Source: Siderastrea radians (taxonomy: Eukaryota; Cnidaria; Anthozoa; Scleractinia; Rhizangiidae). From it: a stretch of DNA of 64,000 bases. Under the pieces are notes generated by a model. That model saw nothing but the letters and a program-made list of their open reading frames with translations, was not told the DNA's origin and ran no database searches. Made by a program: the position numbers and the translations under genes. Shown one piece after another: positions 9,977 through 24,000 of the stretch. Each line of letters opens with the position of its first letter. Position 1 is the stretch's first letter. The stretch lies in NCBI GenBank assembly GCA_964017195.1, contig OZ024888.1:19756201-19820200 (forward strand), written 5' to 3'.

Positions 9977-12900
9977 ATGGCCGCCTCTCGAGGTCAGTTG
10001 TTGTGGACTCGACTGGGACAAGTATCTCACCGATACCGTGAGTTAATACTATCCTTTTCAAAGTTACATTGTTAAATTTACTTTAAAGACTTTTAGGTTT
10101 TGTTTTGTACTCTCAGAGAGTTGTTGACCTATAGTTTTGAGGGTCATGGACGTGCATTTTGTACTACAAATTGTATGTAACGTTAACCTGAGCTTTCTAT
10201 ATTTCGACATCGTAGCTTCGCTGTGAATATCAGCGTGTACTTCTTAGAAAACTAGTACTTATAAGACTGCATATGTAACTATATTTAAGGTTTAAAAGGT
10301 ATTAGTTATTGCACAGTACATTATTTTCTTGAATTAATTCAGTTGCGTCTCTGGTTGGTATTGTTCATGATGGTTTGCAATCCATCTCTAGAGCACGATT
10401 AAAATATGAGAATGCCGGTCGTTTCGATGCAATGGTATCGGAGCCATGTTTGTAGAACTAACACAAGGAGCTTGAAATAACCGTTTTAATCTCCACTGAC
10501 GTGATCCCTTAACTGCTCAACAAATCCTCAAAAAATGTGTGAAGTTGTTGCTGAAGTTGCTAAAACTATAGGCACGGTCTAGTTAACTTTAAAATTATAT
10601 AAAGTGCATATCATTTCTTTTTTTTTTTCCGTGACTGTCTTTATCATATGAGGAGATTATCTATAGTACATTAGAATTTTTACAGCAGATCTTACAATTG
10701 TACAGTCTGTGAAACCCCAATATATTAAATGGACCCAATTACAGTTCACATGATAGCAAACATTTAATTCTGCACCTGGCCAAAACTTTCAGCAAAATCA
10801 GTAGAACAGAACCCTATATAGTGAACCATGGTATACTTGTAATAAAATCTCCATTAAAAGGAGCACAATCTAGAAGCCAAAATAAAAACTGATACATGTA
10901 AATAATGTCATCACTTGACTGAAGTTGAATGTGAAGCAGATGAACAGAGGTGCATGCAGCAAGCCTGCAAATAATTTTTGTCTATAAGCAGGTCATGTGT
11001 CAGGCCAGGGTCAAGTTTTGGCTGGACAGGAAGCCAGTCTGGTTGGAGAAAAAATTTTCATAGCTAGAAATTTTAAATTAGAGAGAGCAATCCATTTCAC
11101 ACATTTTAATATTTCAATTGCCCTTCAGCTTGAGATGATGTTCATTTCCTAAAATACACAGCACTACAGCAACTCTTTTTTTTTGGGGGGGGGTGGTCTC
11201 AGACAAAAATGGTTCAATAATAGTCTGTGTCTTCCTCTTCACTTCTGAAGAGAGTATCTTCAGATTCTTCTAATGAACTGAGGTCCTCAGAAGAATCTTC
11301 CTTTAGGACACATTTGGCTGGTCTTTGTTTGTAGATTCTCCTGGGTTTTTGGTTAGGCCATCGCCTCTTTGCCCCTTGCCATCTCCAGTTGTCTTACAAG
11401 CAAGGAGTCTGTTTTCTTCTCCCAAATAATGTCATGTGGAAGAAGTATTTGGTCAAGCTCATCCTTGTCTGACAGTTGAGGATTTTCGATCATTTCCTTC
11501 TGTTTTGTCCAACATGCGACTTCATCATGTTTGCTGGATATAAATTTGCAAAGCCGTTCAGTTTCCTCGTGGAAACCTCGGTGACTTAAGATCTGACTGT
11601 GGATCATATGGCAGTTAAGAAAAATCCATTGCTTGCTAACCAAACAATTTTTCACGGATTATGCAAAAAAATGCAAAAACAAGTTTATGGTCGTGCTACT
11701 AACTTTGCCAGACAGTTTTTTTTCACTCACTGTCATTCACGTGCACTCTGTTTTCTCGTGCATTTTCTCACAGCGACAACTATGGAAAATTACTGAAGTG
11801 TCTCGGTTGTAGTTCAATTTTATCCTTGGTTCAATTTTTATTTTCTTTTGTTTCATATTCATTACCATATACTAACATAAAGAACAAGGGAAAATAAAAA
11901 TAGAACCAAGGATAAAATTGAACTACAGCATCTCCCCCTTCACATAACAAATGTTTTAAACCAATAGCTGGTATTTTTTCAATTGAAATTGTGAGCTTGA
12001 ATTGGGAAATAAAACTATTTTTGGCATTGAAATTGATCGTGACTAAGAAGTGGGACTAATTGCACATTCACGCTTTTCACAAAAAAATGTCACTTTGCAA
12101 TAGGAAATAAATTATTATTTGAACCAAAGACATTTATAAAGCTGACCTGTGATCATGCTGATCTGAAAAACTTTTGGTTACATTTAAGAGTTTTTTTTTT
12201 AGTTTTTTTTTAAAGCCTTCGCATTCAGATTATTACATATAAAAGTGTTCATTTGGGGTTGTATATGTCAAATTTGCATAAACTTCAATCAGGTCAAATT
12301 GCAACTGAGAATTTAAACCCAGAAAACTTGCAGATAGGAGAAAACAAGTAATAAAATGAGGCCTGAAATTTTAGTTGTATTTGGTCAAATATAATTCACA
12401 TTAAATGGAGCCTAATTATCTTTTAGGATGTGACTGCAAATTGCGTAAATCAACATGAAATATATATTGGCATCTGTTTACTAGGTGGCTTGAGGCACGA
12501 CACGACATGAGGCACATGATAAAAAAATAATGCCATATTAATAAGAAAATAAATATTTGGCCACGAAGTTCAAGTTAATTTTTTTTTGCTAAATCAGAAA
12601 TCCCCAGCAGAGTGTTCAACCAGGCTAGGCTTTCGCTGGTCAGAACCTCAAATTTACCCGACATTTGTCTGATGTCTGACTGTTATTGGCAGGCTTAATG
12701 CAGACCCTAAAGTGCGAGTTTTTTCCACAAATCTGGTTGTTAATTACATGGTTAAAGTAAATGCTGAGTGGTGAAACAAAACACTGGTTAATTTTATGGC
12801 AAAATAAATATTTATTTAGTGAATCCTCATTTGGAATAATAAAGATTTGGTTGTTTTCCCACAAAATTTAATTCATTATAATTGGGCTTCATTTACTGTA

Positions 12901-15900
12901 AATTCCCATTAACAAACACATTTTTTCGTAGTCCCTTGGCACTTTGTTGGGAGCGGGGTGGTGTAGTGGTTAGCACATTGATCTGAAGGTCGGTTGTTCG
13001 ACGCCCAGTCCCTGCCATCGTGTTGTTTCCTTAGACCAGAAACTTTGTGCCACATTTTCTCTCTCCACCCAGATGTGTAAACGGGTACTGCCAACATATT
13101 GCTGGTGGTAAGCCTGTGATGGACTAGCATCCCATCCAGGGGGGAGTAGCAATACTCTCACTTGCTTCATGCTACAGACACTGGGTTTAGCTCTGGCCAT
13201 GTGGGCCTCCTTGGCTTGTGTGCTACTTTACCTTGGCACTTTGTTGCATATATATCACAGTTCCAATGTGTAGCACCATGATTTAATTTTGTTTGCTGTT
13301 TGCAGTGAGAACCATTCAGCCAGCAAAGAGCATCAGCAGTTATGGAGCAGAAAGACAGCGCAGTTTGTTGAGAAGAATAATAACTGACTGGAAAACACCA
13401 GTAAGTTTGCAGTAAACAAGGTCATGAGTAAATGCAAGTTTAGTTGAACACACAGGAAAAAATTCTGAGATTCCAAAACTGGATAAGCATTGGAAAATCC
13501 TTGGAAAAATATTGGAAAATTATTGGAAATTTAGTTGGAGAACCAACATTGGAAAAAGAGATACACTTACCAATATTGGAAAGTCATGTAATCATCTTCC
13601 AAGGTTGGAAGTCCATTTTGATTAACCAAGGTTGGTAAATGTAATAAAAGTCCAACATTGGAAACGGCATTGCCAAGGTTGGTAAATTACATGAAAGTCC
13701 AACATTGGAAAGAGAGTTTCCATGGTTGGAAACTCAGTAGTTTAAATATCCAACCTTGGATGCAGTATTGCCAAGATTGGTAAATGTACTAAATATCCAA
13801 CATTGAAAACATCGTTACCAAGGTTGGTATATGAAATGAAAGTCCAACACTGGAAGCAATGTTTCCAAGATTGGTAACTAAGTATTTCAAATATCCAACA
13901 TTGAAAGCTGCTCTACCAAAGTTGGTTAATGTAATAAACGCCCACCAATGCAAAAAACAAAAAACATCAACATTGTTTATTATTTCATACTGTTGAGTGT
14001 TCAACACTGGGAACAGCCAAAACAAGGTTTTTTTTTAGAAGTATGCCAACCTGTTTACAGCCCAGACCTGCAAGAATAATTTGAACTAAAAAGACATTAA
14101 CAATGACCACTGTCCCAACTTCAAAGAAAGCAGTCAAGTTTTGAATTCATAACATTGCCATCAGAACAAATTATCATTGTCAGCAAAGTAGCTAGTTCTT
14201 GTTATTGTCCTGCTGATCAGAATAATCAGACAATGATGACAGTTCATCTGTGTCGTCGACAGACGTGGTAGAACTTGACGATGAAAGATCTGAAATGTTT
14301 GGTCCGGCTAATTGCAGATCCAGTTCTCGTTCAACCACTTTTTCATCCCTTGACAAGGATTTGTAGTTGGCACCTTCGGTAACACGAACCACCTTTTTCT
14401 TAACAAGTTCAGTGGCAATTTTCTTTGCCATTTCATATTTTCCATTGCCTCGATGCTTGATGCCGAGCTCTTTAGCCGCTGGGGTCAAGTGCTTTTTGAC
14501 ACTTAAATTTCTGAACGTCGGCACTTTGAAGAATGCTGCACACATGATTTGTGCACTGTAGTCAGACATCAGGGATATATCCTCAACGCCTTCACTGCAG
14601 GTTTCGCCAAGATCTTCAGGACTAGGTTTTTCCGTATCTGTTTCATCTGAAAGCAAAAAAGAAAAACTAACAAGTCATTGAGAAGATAACAGTGTGATTA
14701 GATAGCATAATGTTCAAATTCTCTACAAATAACTTTTTAAAAGTACAGTAATAATAATTACTGTAATAATTACCATTACTTGTAATAGCCCTTTCTTCAA
14801 AATGTTTCGTTTTGAAATATCTAAAAATGTTAAATGAAATGAGAAAAAGACAGGGTTCATAAACATAGATTCGCCATACCGAATTTAACAAAAAATGACT
14901 GTATCCTTATGTACTTACCAATGCTCTGGCTTAAATCTGTTGCTTGACTTGAAGTGATGGCCCTCTTTGCAGGTGTCCTTGACTTCTGCTTAAAAAAAAA
15001 ACTTACATTAGTTCCATCCCCAGATTGCTCACCCCCTCTACAAGATAGAGAAATTGTACCTCAAAATCATAGCCATCACTTAGTTTCCTGTTCTTTTCAT
15101 TTACCCACTGAAGTATGTGGTTTCTGATTGCACCTGAAACAATCACACAAGAAAGATGGCCATTAAAGAAAGCAAACACATCAACTGACAAAGCTTAAAC
15201 ATTTACTTAGAGGACACTGCGCAAATTTCTATGTTAGATTCATATCATCTCACTGGCATGCACATTATAAACCTCTATTTCTAGGCCCTGGCAAAATGAA
15301 GTCAAAAGTTGTTGCAAGTTGAAAACGTGAAGCAACCTGCATTGAAATGGCTTTTTGACAGCTCTATAGAGTCTGTTTTTTTTTTGCGGCCCAATTCCCC
15401 ACTTGGCGAAACACGGAAATTGATGATGACAGAGTCTGTTTTGCCACCCAACACAAGTTTGCGTACACAAGTTGCCATTTCCACAACTTGATTTGGCCAG
15501 GGCTTAATAGAAAACCTTAACTTACTTTGGCCAAAGCCAATTTTTTCACTGTACACAGAAGCTCTAAGGAAGACACCATTTCTGAAGGAATTAAGCTGTT
15601 TACATTGTTACTGCAGAAATACACTTTATTGTTTCCAGGCCACCTCTTGGAGCATTCCTTTCTAATAAGCTTGATCCTGCAATTTAAAATTAAAAAATAC
15701 ATATAAAGTATTTACGATTTTTTACCCTGGAATGACACTGGACGGTATTCAATTAATGAAACGGTACTCACTTGCTATGGTATAAATGTCTGTCTTCAGC
15801 TGTCATTCCCTGTTTGTCTTTTCTTGTTATTTTTGCTTTCATGCCTTTAGAAGGACTCTGGGCAGACTTTGGTTTTTGGCTGGATTCTCTTTCAGTTTTT

Positions 15901-18900
15901 TCCTAAAAAAGGAATTTATAAGCATGTGACAATTAAACATGTACTGTCAAGTACCATATTCACATCCATCAAGAGAAAATAAAATCAAAGTAAAGTCCTA
16001 ACAGCAAGATTTGCAATTGTTGTCATTTGTGGAGTCATAACAGTCCACCAACCATAATATCCTGCATTAAGACTATACAACAACCATTTGGTACTTTCAG
16101 AAAACAAGGGACTATTATTTGGTAAACTTTGCTTGTTTAACCTTTGTTGGTTTAAAGATGAGATATGCCTCTTACAATCACGTTTGTGTGCATGTCAATT
16201 TGACCCAAATTATGCTCAAGGGCTAGTGCTGTGTAAGAAAGAACTATCACATGAAATGAAGATAAATTTATAAAAATATTACTTACAAAGTAGTTCTTTG
16301 ATACATGACAAAATAGTAAGCTGTTTTCCAATTGATCCTAGGCCAATGTCCTTGAGGCACTGCCTATCTACAAGTGTCAGTGTTTTACCAGATATGTCAC
16401 TTTCTAGAATCACAAATATAATGTCAATAATATTTGCTATAAGTGGTGTGTTAAACATTGAACACACAGTCAAATTATTGTAAGAGCTACCTTACTTCTG
16501 CTAATGATTTTAAGCTACTGCATTACATAGGCCACTAGCCTAGCAAAGAATGACAAGTCTTACCCTGGTCTTACCCTGCCCCTCTGCGCAGGGATGAAGC
16601 TATCTCCCTTTTCTGTCCCCCCCCCCCCTCCCAGCCGGATACCAAAGTTAGTGACCCTGGAGATGTGATGCCAAAATTACACAATGCTTACCATGTAGAA
16701 GACTCGCTTCTGCTTTTAAATCTGGATGCTGTGTGCTAAGCCACGATGCTAGTTCGGCGGGACTCCACTCCACTGATTGTTCGTAAAAAGGGAAGATATC
16801 AACAGTTATCTGGGACTGACCATGGGCTATTTATTTTAAAGATTTGGCCAGAGTGAAATGCAAACATTATTTACCAAGAAGAGAGATCGATAAAGCGTTC
16901 GTATAAGCTGCTTAATTTGACTACAGCGTATCAACCAAAGACGACAACAACACAAAGCTGCTGCAGCTGTGCAGACGAGCGGTGCACTGCTCAGTGTACA
17001 ACTTCAAATTTCCAGTTTCTAAGCGCCTCATTTTTCTGTTTATGTACTTAACCGCAGGCTTATAAAGTTGTACATATTGTTTATTTAACTCAGGCTAGCG
17101 CTTAACCTTAAATAAGCTTGGCATTGTTTTCGACAACTGAACAAGAAATGGCGCCAAAAATTATTTGGTTTTGAAGACACCTGAAGAGCTTAAATAAGTA
17201 CTTGTAACGGGCGCACTTAAACATAGGGTTCAGAAAGATATCTACCTGGGTTATAATGCAAAGGCACTGGCACGTTCTTTTCAGAAGAAGCTTCCACCAT
17301 AGCAAGAGAAACCACAAATTTATCAAGACCTCGTACAAACCCAACCTCCCCTTGGAGCGAGGATTCGACGACTTTCGTTTTGGCTTCGTTTTGGCGCGCT
17401 TTCTCATCCCCAGATCCCCTTTGACTTTCTGCTTACCAGACCCCGCGCGTACACTGAAGAATCATGACGAACTCATTATGGCAGTCGTACTGAACGTTCC
17501 GATTCTTTTCTTACTCATCTATCTGTTTTTTTCTTTGTGTGTTAAACAAACTGGAATGCAAGCAGAAGAAGACTTTTCTCTTACTTGCTGCCATTGCCAG
17601 TTAACCAATGAAGCTAGAGAAATCAGCAAGCAGGGAAAACCTCATGTACACTGTCCGTGTGATACGTGCAGTGGGAGGGCAACTTGGCGTATGACCGCAT
17701 GGAGGCACTTGAAGTCAGAACGTGAACAGTCATCTCAGCCTACACCATTTTTAAAAACACGCAGAACATTGGAAGAACCCGAGTGCTCAACTTTGGAGCC
17801 TCTTGCAGAATATGAAGAGCACGAATTTGAACTCGGACATGTTTTTCGGTTTGCAGACACCTACAGCGAATTTCCACACTCTAGTGATGTTTGTGCCGGG
17901 GCCTCGCGCGGACCGTGATCATGATGATATTTCATTCACTGATTGTAGTAGTGCTGGTACTTCAGGGTCAATTGATGGAGATGACGAGTCAGGACCAAGT
18001 AATGATGAAACAGGCCCCGTTGATGATGATGACGATGATGAGGCAGGAACCCTGAAGAAGATTGTGCAGGATAGTGTTCTTCGCTTAGTTGAAGTGAAAC
18101 AGAAAAATGGGCTGTTCCATAAATCATTTTGAAGAACTTCTACAGTGGGGTAAAGACTTGCATACAAGTGAAAATAATGATGCTGCAATTCACTGGCCAA
18201 GAAACTGGGACGATGTGCAAACACTGCTAAATGAATTGGGTTTTTCTGAACCAGAACATTATTGGATTTGTTTCAGTAAAGACCATCCAAGTCATTATTG
18301 GCTAATGGAATCGAAAGATGAACCTTGTCCACATTGCGGTAATTCAGGGACAATCCCATATTACTACTTAGGCCTGCCAGACTGTTAATGCTAGATTTTT
18401 TATAGAGGATGGCACACAACCTGGTAGTACCTGAAAGAAGCCCAGTGCAGGTCATTCATTTCAACAGTGTCCTTGGAATTTCAAAAGGTTACTGGCAGGT
18501 GGCATATTCTTGTTGGGTTGATGAAGAGGAATAGAAATTAATCAGTGCCATTGTTTATATCGTGATGGTATACCTGTAGTATTCAGAGGTGTTGCCTTGA
18601 TCTAGTGTTCAGCAACACTTTTAAATAAGGGGATTCCTTTTTATTGGTACTACCCAGAAATGTAACTATCGATATAATTTGTAATTTATTTATTTTGAAA
18701 ATTAAGGGGAAATCAAGCATAAGCAAATCATAAACTGCCTTCTGTTTTTTAAATTCATGTTGTTAAACAAAAAATGTTGTTTAAACAAAAAATAGTTGTT
18801 CACACTCCTTGCATACGGTGAAATTTGAATTAACCAATCAGCATTCAGTAGGCGGGAAAAACTGTGGTGTCCTGACGTCATGCAGATTTTGTGCTCTTCG

Positions 18901-21060
18901 CTTCGATTTCTGCGTGATCAGCGAAGTTTATACTGTGGAGATGCGGTTTTATTTCAGCGTTTTCTTCAAATTAACCGCTTGCCTTACTTCAATTTATTAA
19001 AGTCACAACTGTTTGCAATTATATGGGCTGGATGAGCAACCAGAATCGATTCAAGACTTTTTTCTGCGGCGGGAGACATCGCTAACTGGACTTGAATGCG
19101 AAGGAGGCTATAAAGGTTTTCCTCTTGTCCTACTGAATATCAATTTTCACAAGAAACTTCACATCTCTTTCACTCTCCTTGGCATCGTTTATCATTTGGC
19201 TGTCTGCTAACTGAGCAGCTCTGAGTAGCGTCGGGTACAATCCGTCTTCTGTCCTTGTAAAGATCTTCGGTCGCTTCATACTTGTTTTCATCGTGTACTT
19301 CATGTCTGGTTTTAATTCACACCAACTTCCAACTTCCAGCTGTGATTGCCTGCTGTCAACGAGATTGGTCTTATCGGTTAGGGAAAAATGTTCCCGTTCA
19401 TCAGATCAGAGATACATCATGAATGTTTGACAAATTTGATCTACAGTCGTTGTATGGTTGCACTACACAGCTCATGCTTCAATTTGCAAAGAGACAAGTT
19501 TGTATAATTTTCCACATACCCGGAAACGAAAGAAAACTAGGCCTTTTTGAAATTTGGAGCTTCCTTGTGTCATCGTAACAGCAAAAGGCTCGTGGTAAAA
19601 AGCTGCAGAAAATTTACTTTTCTTCTCAAAAGTCAAAACTCACCTCAAATTCAGGCCAAGCAAAACAAAGAAAGCATGCGGATCGCCAAGGAAACGACAC
19701 TTTCGCTTGCTTTATTCACCAAGAAAAGTCAAAATAATTATTACCCAGCCCGTCTTTATAAGTGGGTAATTAACTTGACTAACTGGATTGGAACGGTAAT
19801 TGCAGGAACAAAGTTTATTTAGTCAAATATTGATATGCTTATTTTTTCTCGCTTCAATTTCCACTCCAGATAAGGTATCCTTCAAAACGTGAAATCAATC
19901 GACTTTTACAGACAGAGAGCAAAGAGAGGCAAATGTGTAATTTCTCACGAAATTTCAAGAAGATTTAAATTGTTATAATTAAAAGGAACAAATTTGAGAA
20001 CTATTATAGGATTCAGGCAGAAGGAGTTTATTCAAAAAGGAGAAGTGAAAGTAATTTTAAAAGAGCAAAATGCAGGGCAAGCGGTCCTGCATCAGTCCGC
20101 AGTACCGAAAGAGATTTGGAATTATAAAACTTTGCGTTACGTCGGATTCGTTGCAAAAAGGAAGAACCGATAATCACAGGCGACTTTAAGAGATGAAGTC
20201 GTTCTTCAGAAACCAATTTAAAAATTTATGATCCGGCTGTTTAGTATAAGCTTATTTCTTGGTTGGTAGTTGCATTATTAAAACTATGTAAACGTGCCTT
20301 TAGAAACTTGGGTGGCTTAAATCAGAAAATTTGAGTGTGATAATTTTTTCTTTCTCAACAAGCACTCGTAACGCCATTCAACTTGTAACGATGCTAATGT
20401 CACTTCAACTTCTGTTTTGTAGATCATACAAAACCGCTAGAAGTCTTACTGGAATTATCTGTTTTGTAGCTCTCATGATGGCGTTGTTGTTTCTTCGAAT
20501 CTGATCCCAGTGGGGCCCGCTGGAAGTAGAGCAGCTCGAGTCAACTCTTCTGATATAAGGAATAAATTCTGGTGTAATATTACGGTTTTAGACGGTTTTA
20601 GTCGTCGTCTTGTCACTCTTCTTACCCTTTAAACAATGCACACTTCTAATCCAACACAAGCCACACAAAACGCAAACGCTAGCAGCTTCGATCTTCGTAC
20701 TAATTTTTACCTTTCTTGCAAGTGCAACAATACAATACTATTGGAAAAACCCTGCCTTTGATAGCTTCAGTCGCTATAAACTCTTGCTTTTGCTTACAGA
20801 CACAAAATACTGGGGTTTCCTCTGTTTTCAGTCGTAGCATTCTGAACCGTAACCGAGAACACTGACAGGACACCACGGTTTTGACTGCCGCTCGTATCGC
20901 GGGCGCAGTTTCCGTATGCAAGGTATTCATGTAAAGAATGTTCTCTTATTGAATTAAAAATAAATTGTTTATGTACAATTACCATTGGTTTTAAATGACA
21001 ATGTGACATTAACAAGGAATGACTGGTTTATCACTCAAACAATCCAATTTTACTTTCCTG

Positions 21061-21096
<36 letters not shown>

Positions 21097-24000
21097 GGAT
21101 TATCAGGTGATTTTCCAATAAATTACCATCAAAACCAACTTGGAATTGTATTGGTAAATGACTGGTTTATCAGTCAGTAAATAATCCAAGTCTGGTGTCA
21201 TGGTTTTTTATTGGACTATTCCCTGTTAAACATAATATTCCAATGAACTACCATCAAAATACCAACTTGGATTGTTAAATGACTGATATACCAATGATAT
21301 TCCAAGAAACCTCTTTCTTCTAAAAAAAACTGTAAAGTATTCCAATATCATTCCAATATTGGATAGTCTATTTTAGATGTTTTCCAATAATAATCCATCT
21401 TGGAATCTCAGAATTTTTTCCTGTGACAGAGCAGTTTTCAATTTAGTGTCATAAAACCAAAACCATCACTCTGACCAGTCACAACAAACACAGACAGCAT
21501 GATGTTCAAACGAATCAGAACTCGGAGTAAAAACAAGTAATTAGCATGCGGGAAAACTTGTGCGAGTAAGTCACGATTGGTTCTGGTTTTACGTCTGATT
21601 GGTTGAGAAAGTGGAGCATTCTTTTTTAACCAATCATGGAGCGTAGTAAAACACAACCAAAGCAAACACAGTCCACACTCTGCTCTATTTGAACCTCAGT
21701 TGAACCAAATGTGAAATTTCATCAATGCTTTAAATTGCTGTCAGTCAGTGAATAATTATTCCAGCAGAGCACCACTGCTAAGCAAATTTGGAAATCTATC
21801 AATACATGAGAAAATTTGGTTGTGGCATCAGTGTACGTATGCCTGTACAGACTCTGGGGGAGGGGAAGGGTAGTCCCAAGACAGTCCGGCGGGGGTTGGA
21901 GAATGCCATCTTTACTTGATAGGAAATTGTGTACGTATGCCCGACGTATGCCTAGTACAGACTCTGGGGGAGGGGAAGGGTAGTCCCAAGACAATCTGAC
22001 GGGGGTTGGAGAATGCCATCTTTACTTGATAGGAAATTGCACGGTGCTTTTGGGCGACCGGCATTTTACTTGGCAGGAAATCACATGACCACAGTAGCTT
22101 TAGAAAAAGGGGTTTTCTAAAAGCTTAGCTTGTTTAGCAAAATGATTCAGTTCAACAGAAGTGAAGTTTAAAACTTGAGAAAAATAACATAACTATAAAT
22201 GGAAAGAGAAATCAACAGAGTACGCTGTTGTCTTTTTGGTGGAAGGAGAAAAGTTCAAGTTACGAAATTTGCCTTCGAGGACTTCATCTTTGTTGTCGGT
22301 TCTGCTTTTGAACTTGGTCGGATTACCGGGTAATGCTTGAGTTTGCAGTATTTTGCCAAAAAAATGTGGAGCTCCGCTTTTAGGTTTGGCTAAATTTATA
22401 TATTATGGCTAGAGCTGGTAAATAATTATTTAACGTGTGCTGTGATCGGCCAATGCTTGGGTTCGATTTTCCTGTAATGCCCACGGGCATTATGAGCAAT
22501 GTTAATACCTGGCTGGTAAAGCGGGAATACGTATGTTTGATTCAAACAGTTCAAATGATTTGAAGCTGATGAAAAAAGATAGTTTCTTTGAAAGTTTTTA
22601 CTTTTTCTTGTGCGATATGATTTTTTTGTTCATGAAATAAAACTGTTGAGTTTTGAATGCTTTTTGGTAAACTAATTCATTCATCCCAATCCCACACAGC
22701 TCACTTTTCAAGGTATAAAGTGTTGGGCACAGCCATACATGTATAATAAAATTCTTATCAACTCTCACTAGCTTGGGACTGTACTGGAAAAATATTGTCC
22801 TTAGTCTGTGACAGACCTTGCCAATACCAGAAAGACTTCGGACAATATTCTCCTAGTACAGCTCTGGCGCTTGGTTAATAAGAAGTAATTACTATTCATG
22901 AGTGATGCAGAACATTGAACAGTTGTACATGTACATTTGCACTGCAATGCCTTTTAAATTTGCACAAGAGTTAATGAATTTGTGAATTGCTACATGGCCA
23001 AAGAATCTTGAAAATGGAACCTTCAAAAATTAATCTAAAGATTGGAAGCTTAGGGTAAAAGTTTTACCCTCTTGTTTGCCATTTAGAGTGGTGATGTACC
23101 CTATATTTCACCGATAAAGATTGACCTTGGGTTCTACATCATTTAATTTTTTAGGATCAAACTTTATTTCTTGTACTACAATACAAGCCTTGCATTTTAT
23201 TCAGTACGTGCAAACCATCAAATGTCATAAAAATTGAAACTGCAGAAATTTAGCCGGTCAATTTTGCACGACTTTCACAAATTCTAAACCCTCTGAAAAT
23301 CATGGGCGTTAGGGTAGACCACAGGACTGAGTTAACTTTGAGTCATGGTATCAGATTTGATTCACACTCATACATGTATGGTGTGTGAAAAAAAAAATAA
23401 AATGTGGATGAGGACAACTGTTGTTTGATTGTTTTGCTTGAGAACTGTTAGATACATGTAACATTTGGGAAACAATGATGTTTACAGTGTGGCTTGTATT
23501 TACAGAAAAAGCAAAAGAAATTTTTCTTTCCAAGGACAGCTCTCCAAAAACGCCTCTGAATAGAATATTTATGAGGGCTAACGACAGAAGTGAGCAGCAA
23601 GGCTTGGGTTGCATTGCTTGCCAGGGGAGGGAGACCAATGTACAATGTGCAGTAAAAGCAGTACAAAATCATCTGTGGGTGGCAAAATCATCAGCTGTCT
23701 GTGCATTTTTGGGATGCTTCAAGGACACTGTTTCATTGTGTAACATGGGATCATCTTCTCTCAGCGAAAATAATAATTATAAACTTAAGTAAGTAGCCAA
23801 TCAAGATTGCATTTTTGCAATTTACAGACTATGGTGAATATCTACCAACTTATTTCTGTTGCTTTATGCAGTGACATTGTGTATACTGTGTAGATGGTGG
23901 ATTTTAATGTCAGATAGGAATTAGCAAGATTTAATGTTCAGTTTGAATTTTCAGTGGTGTGGGGCCAAGAAAAAGTATGACTTCACGTACTCATGCTCAT

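Larger units (their letters stand above)
13451..21425. mobile_element. Complete CACTA-like transposon carrying a SAM-domain gene
   Basis: A perfect 26-bp terminal inverted repeat starts CACAGGAAAAAATTCTG at 13451-13476 and is mirrored at 21400-21425. The flanks are ACA at 13448-13450 and ACA at 21426-21428, a 3-bp target duplication. Length is 7,975 bp. Inside are subterminal arrays of palindromic motifs, an 11-exon gene on the minus strand, and a frameshifted transposase N-terminus of the cnidarian EnSpm type on the plus strand. It is inserted in intron 2 of the six-exon gene. Perfect repeats and duplication suggest a fairly recent insertion. The catalytic part of the transposase was not found, so mobility would need help in trans. 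Confidence 0.9.

Noticed and set aside
17108..17407. 99-residue minus-strand frame as an independent gene
   Set aside because: It overlaps exon 1 of the SAM-domain gene in another frame and ignores the donor at 17246/17245; phase analysis supports the SAM model.
23351..23792. Overlapping open frames on both strands in intron 2
   Set aside because: Frames on opposite strands are equally long, none has a domain, and they lie inside an intron with consistent flanking exon phases.
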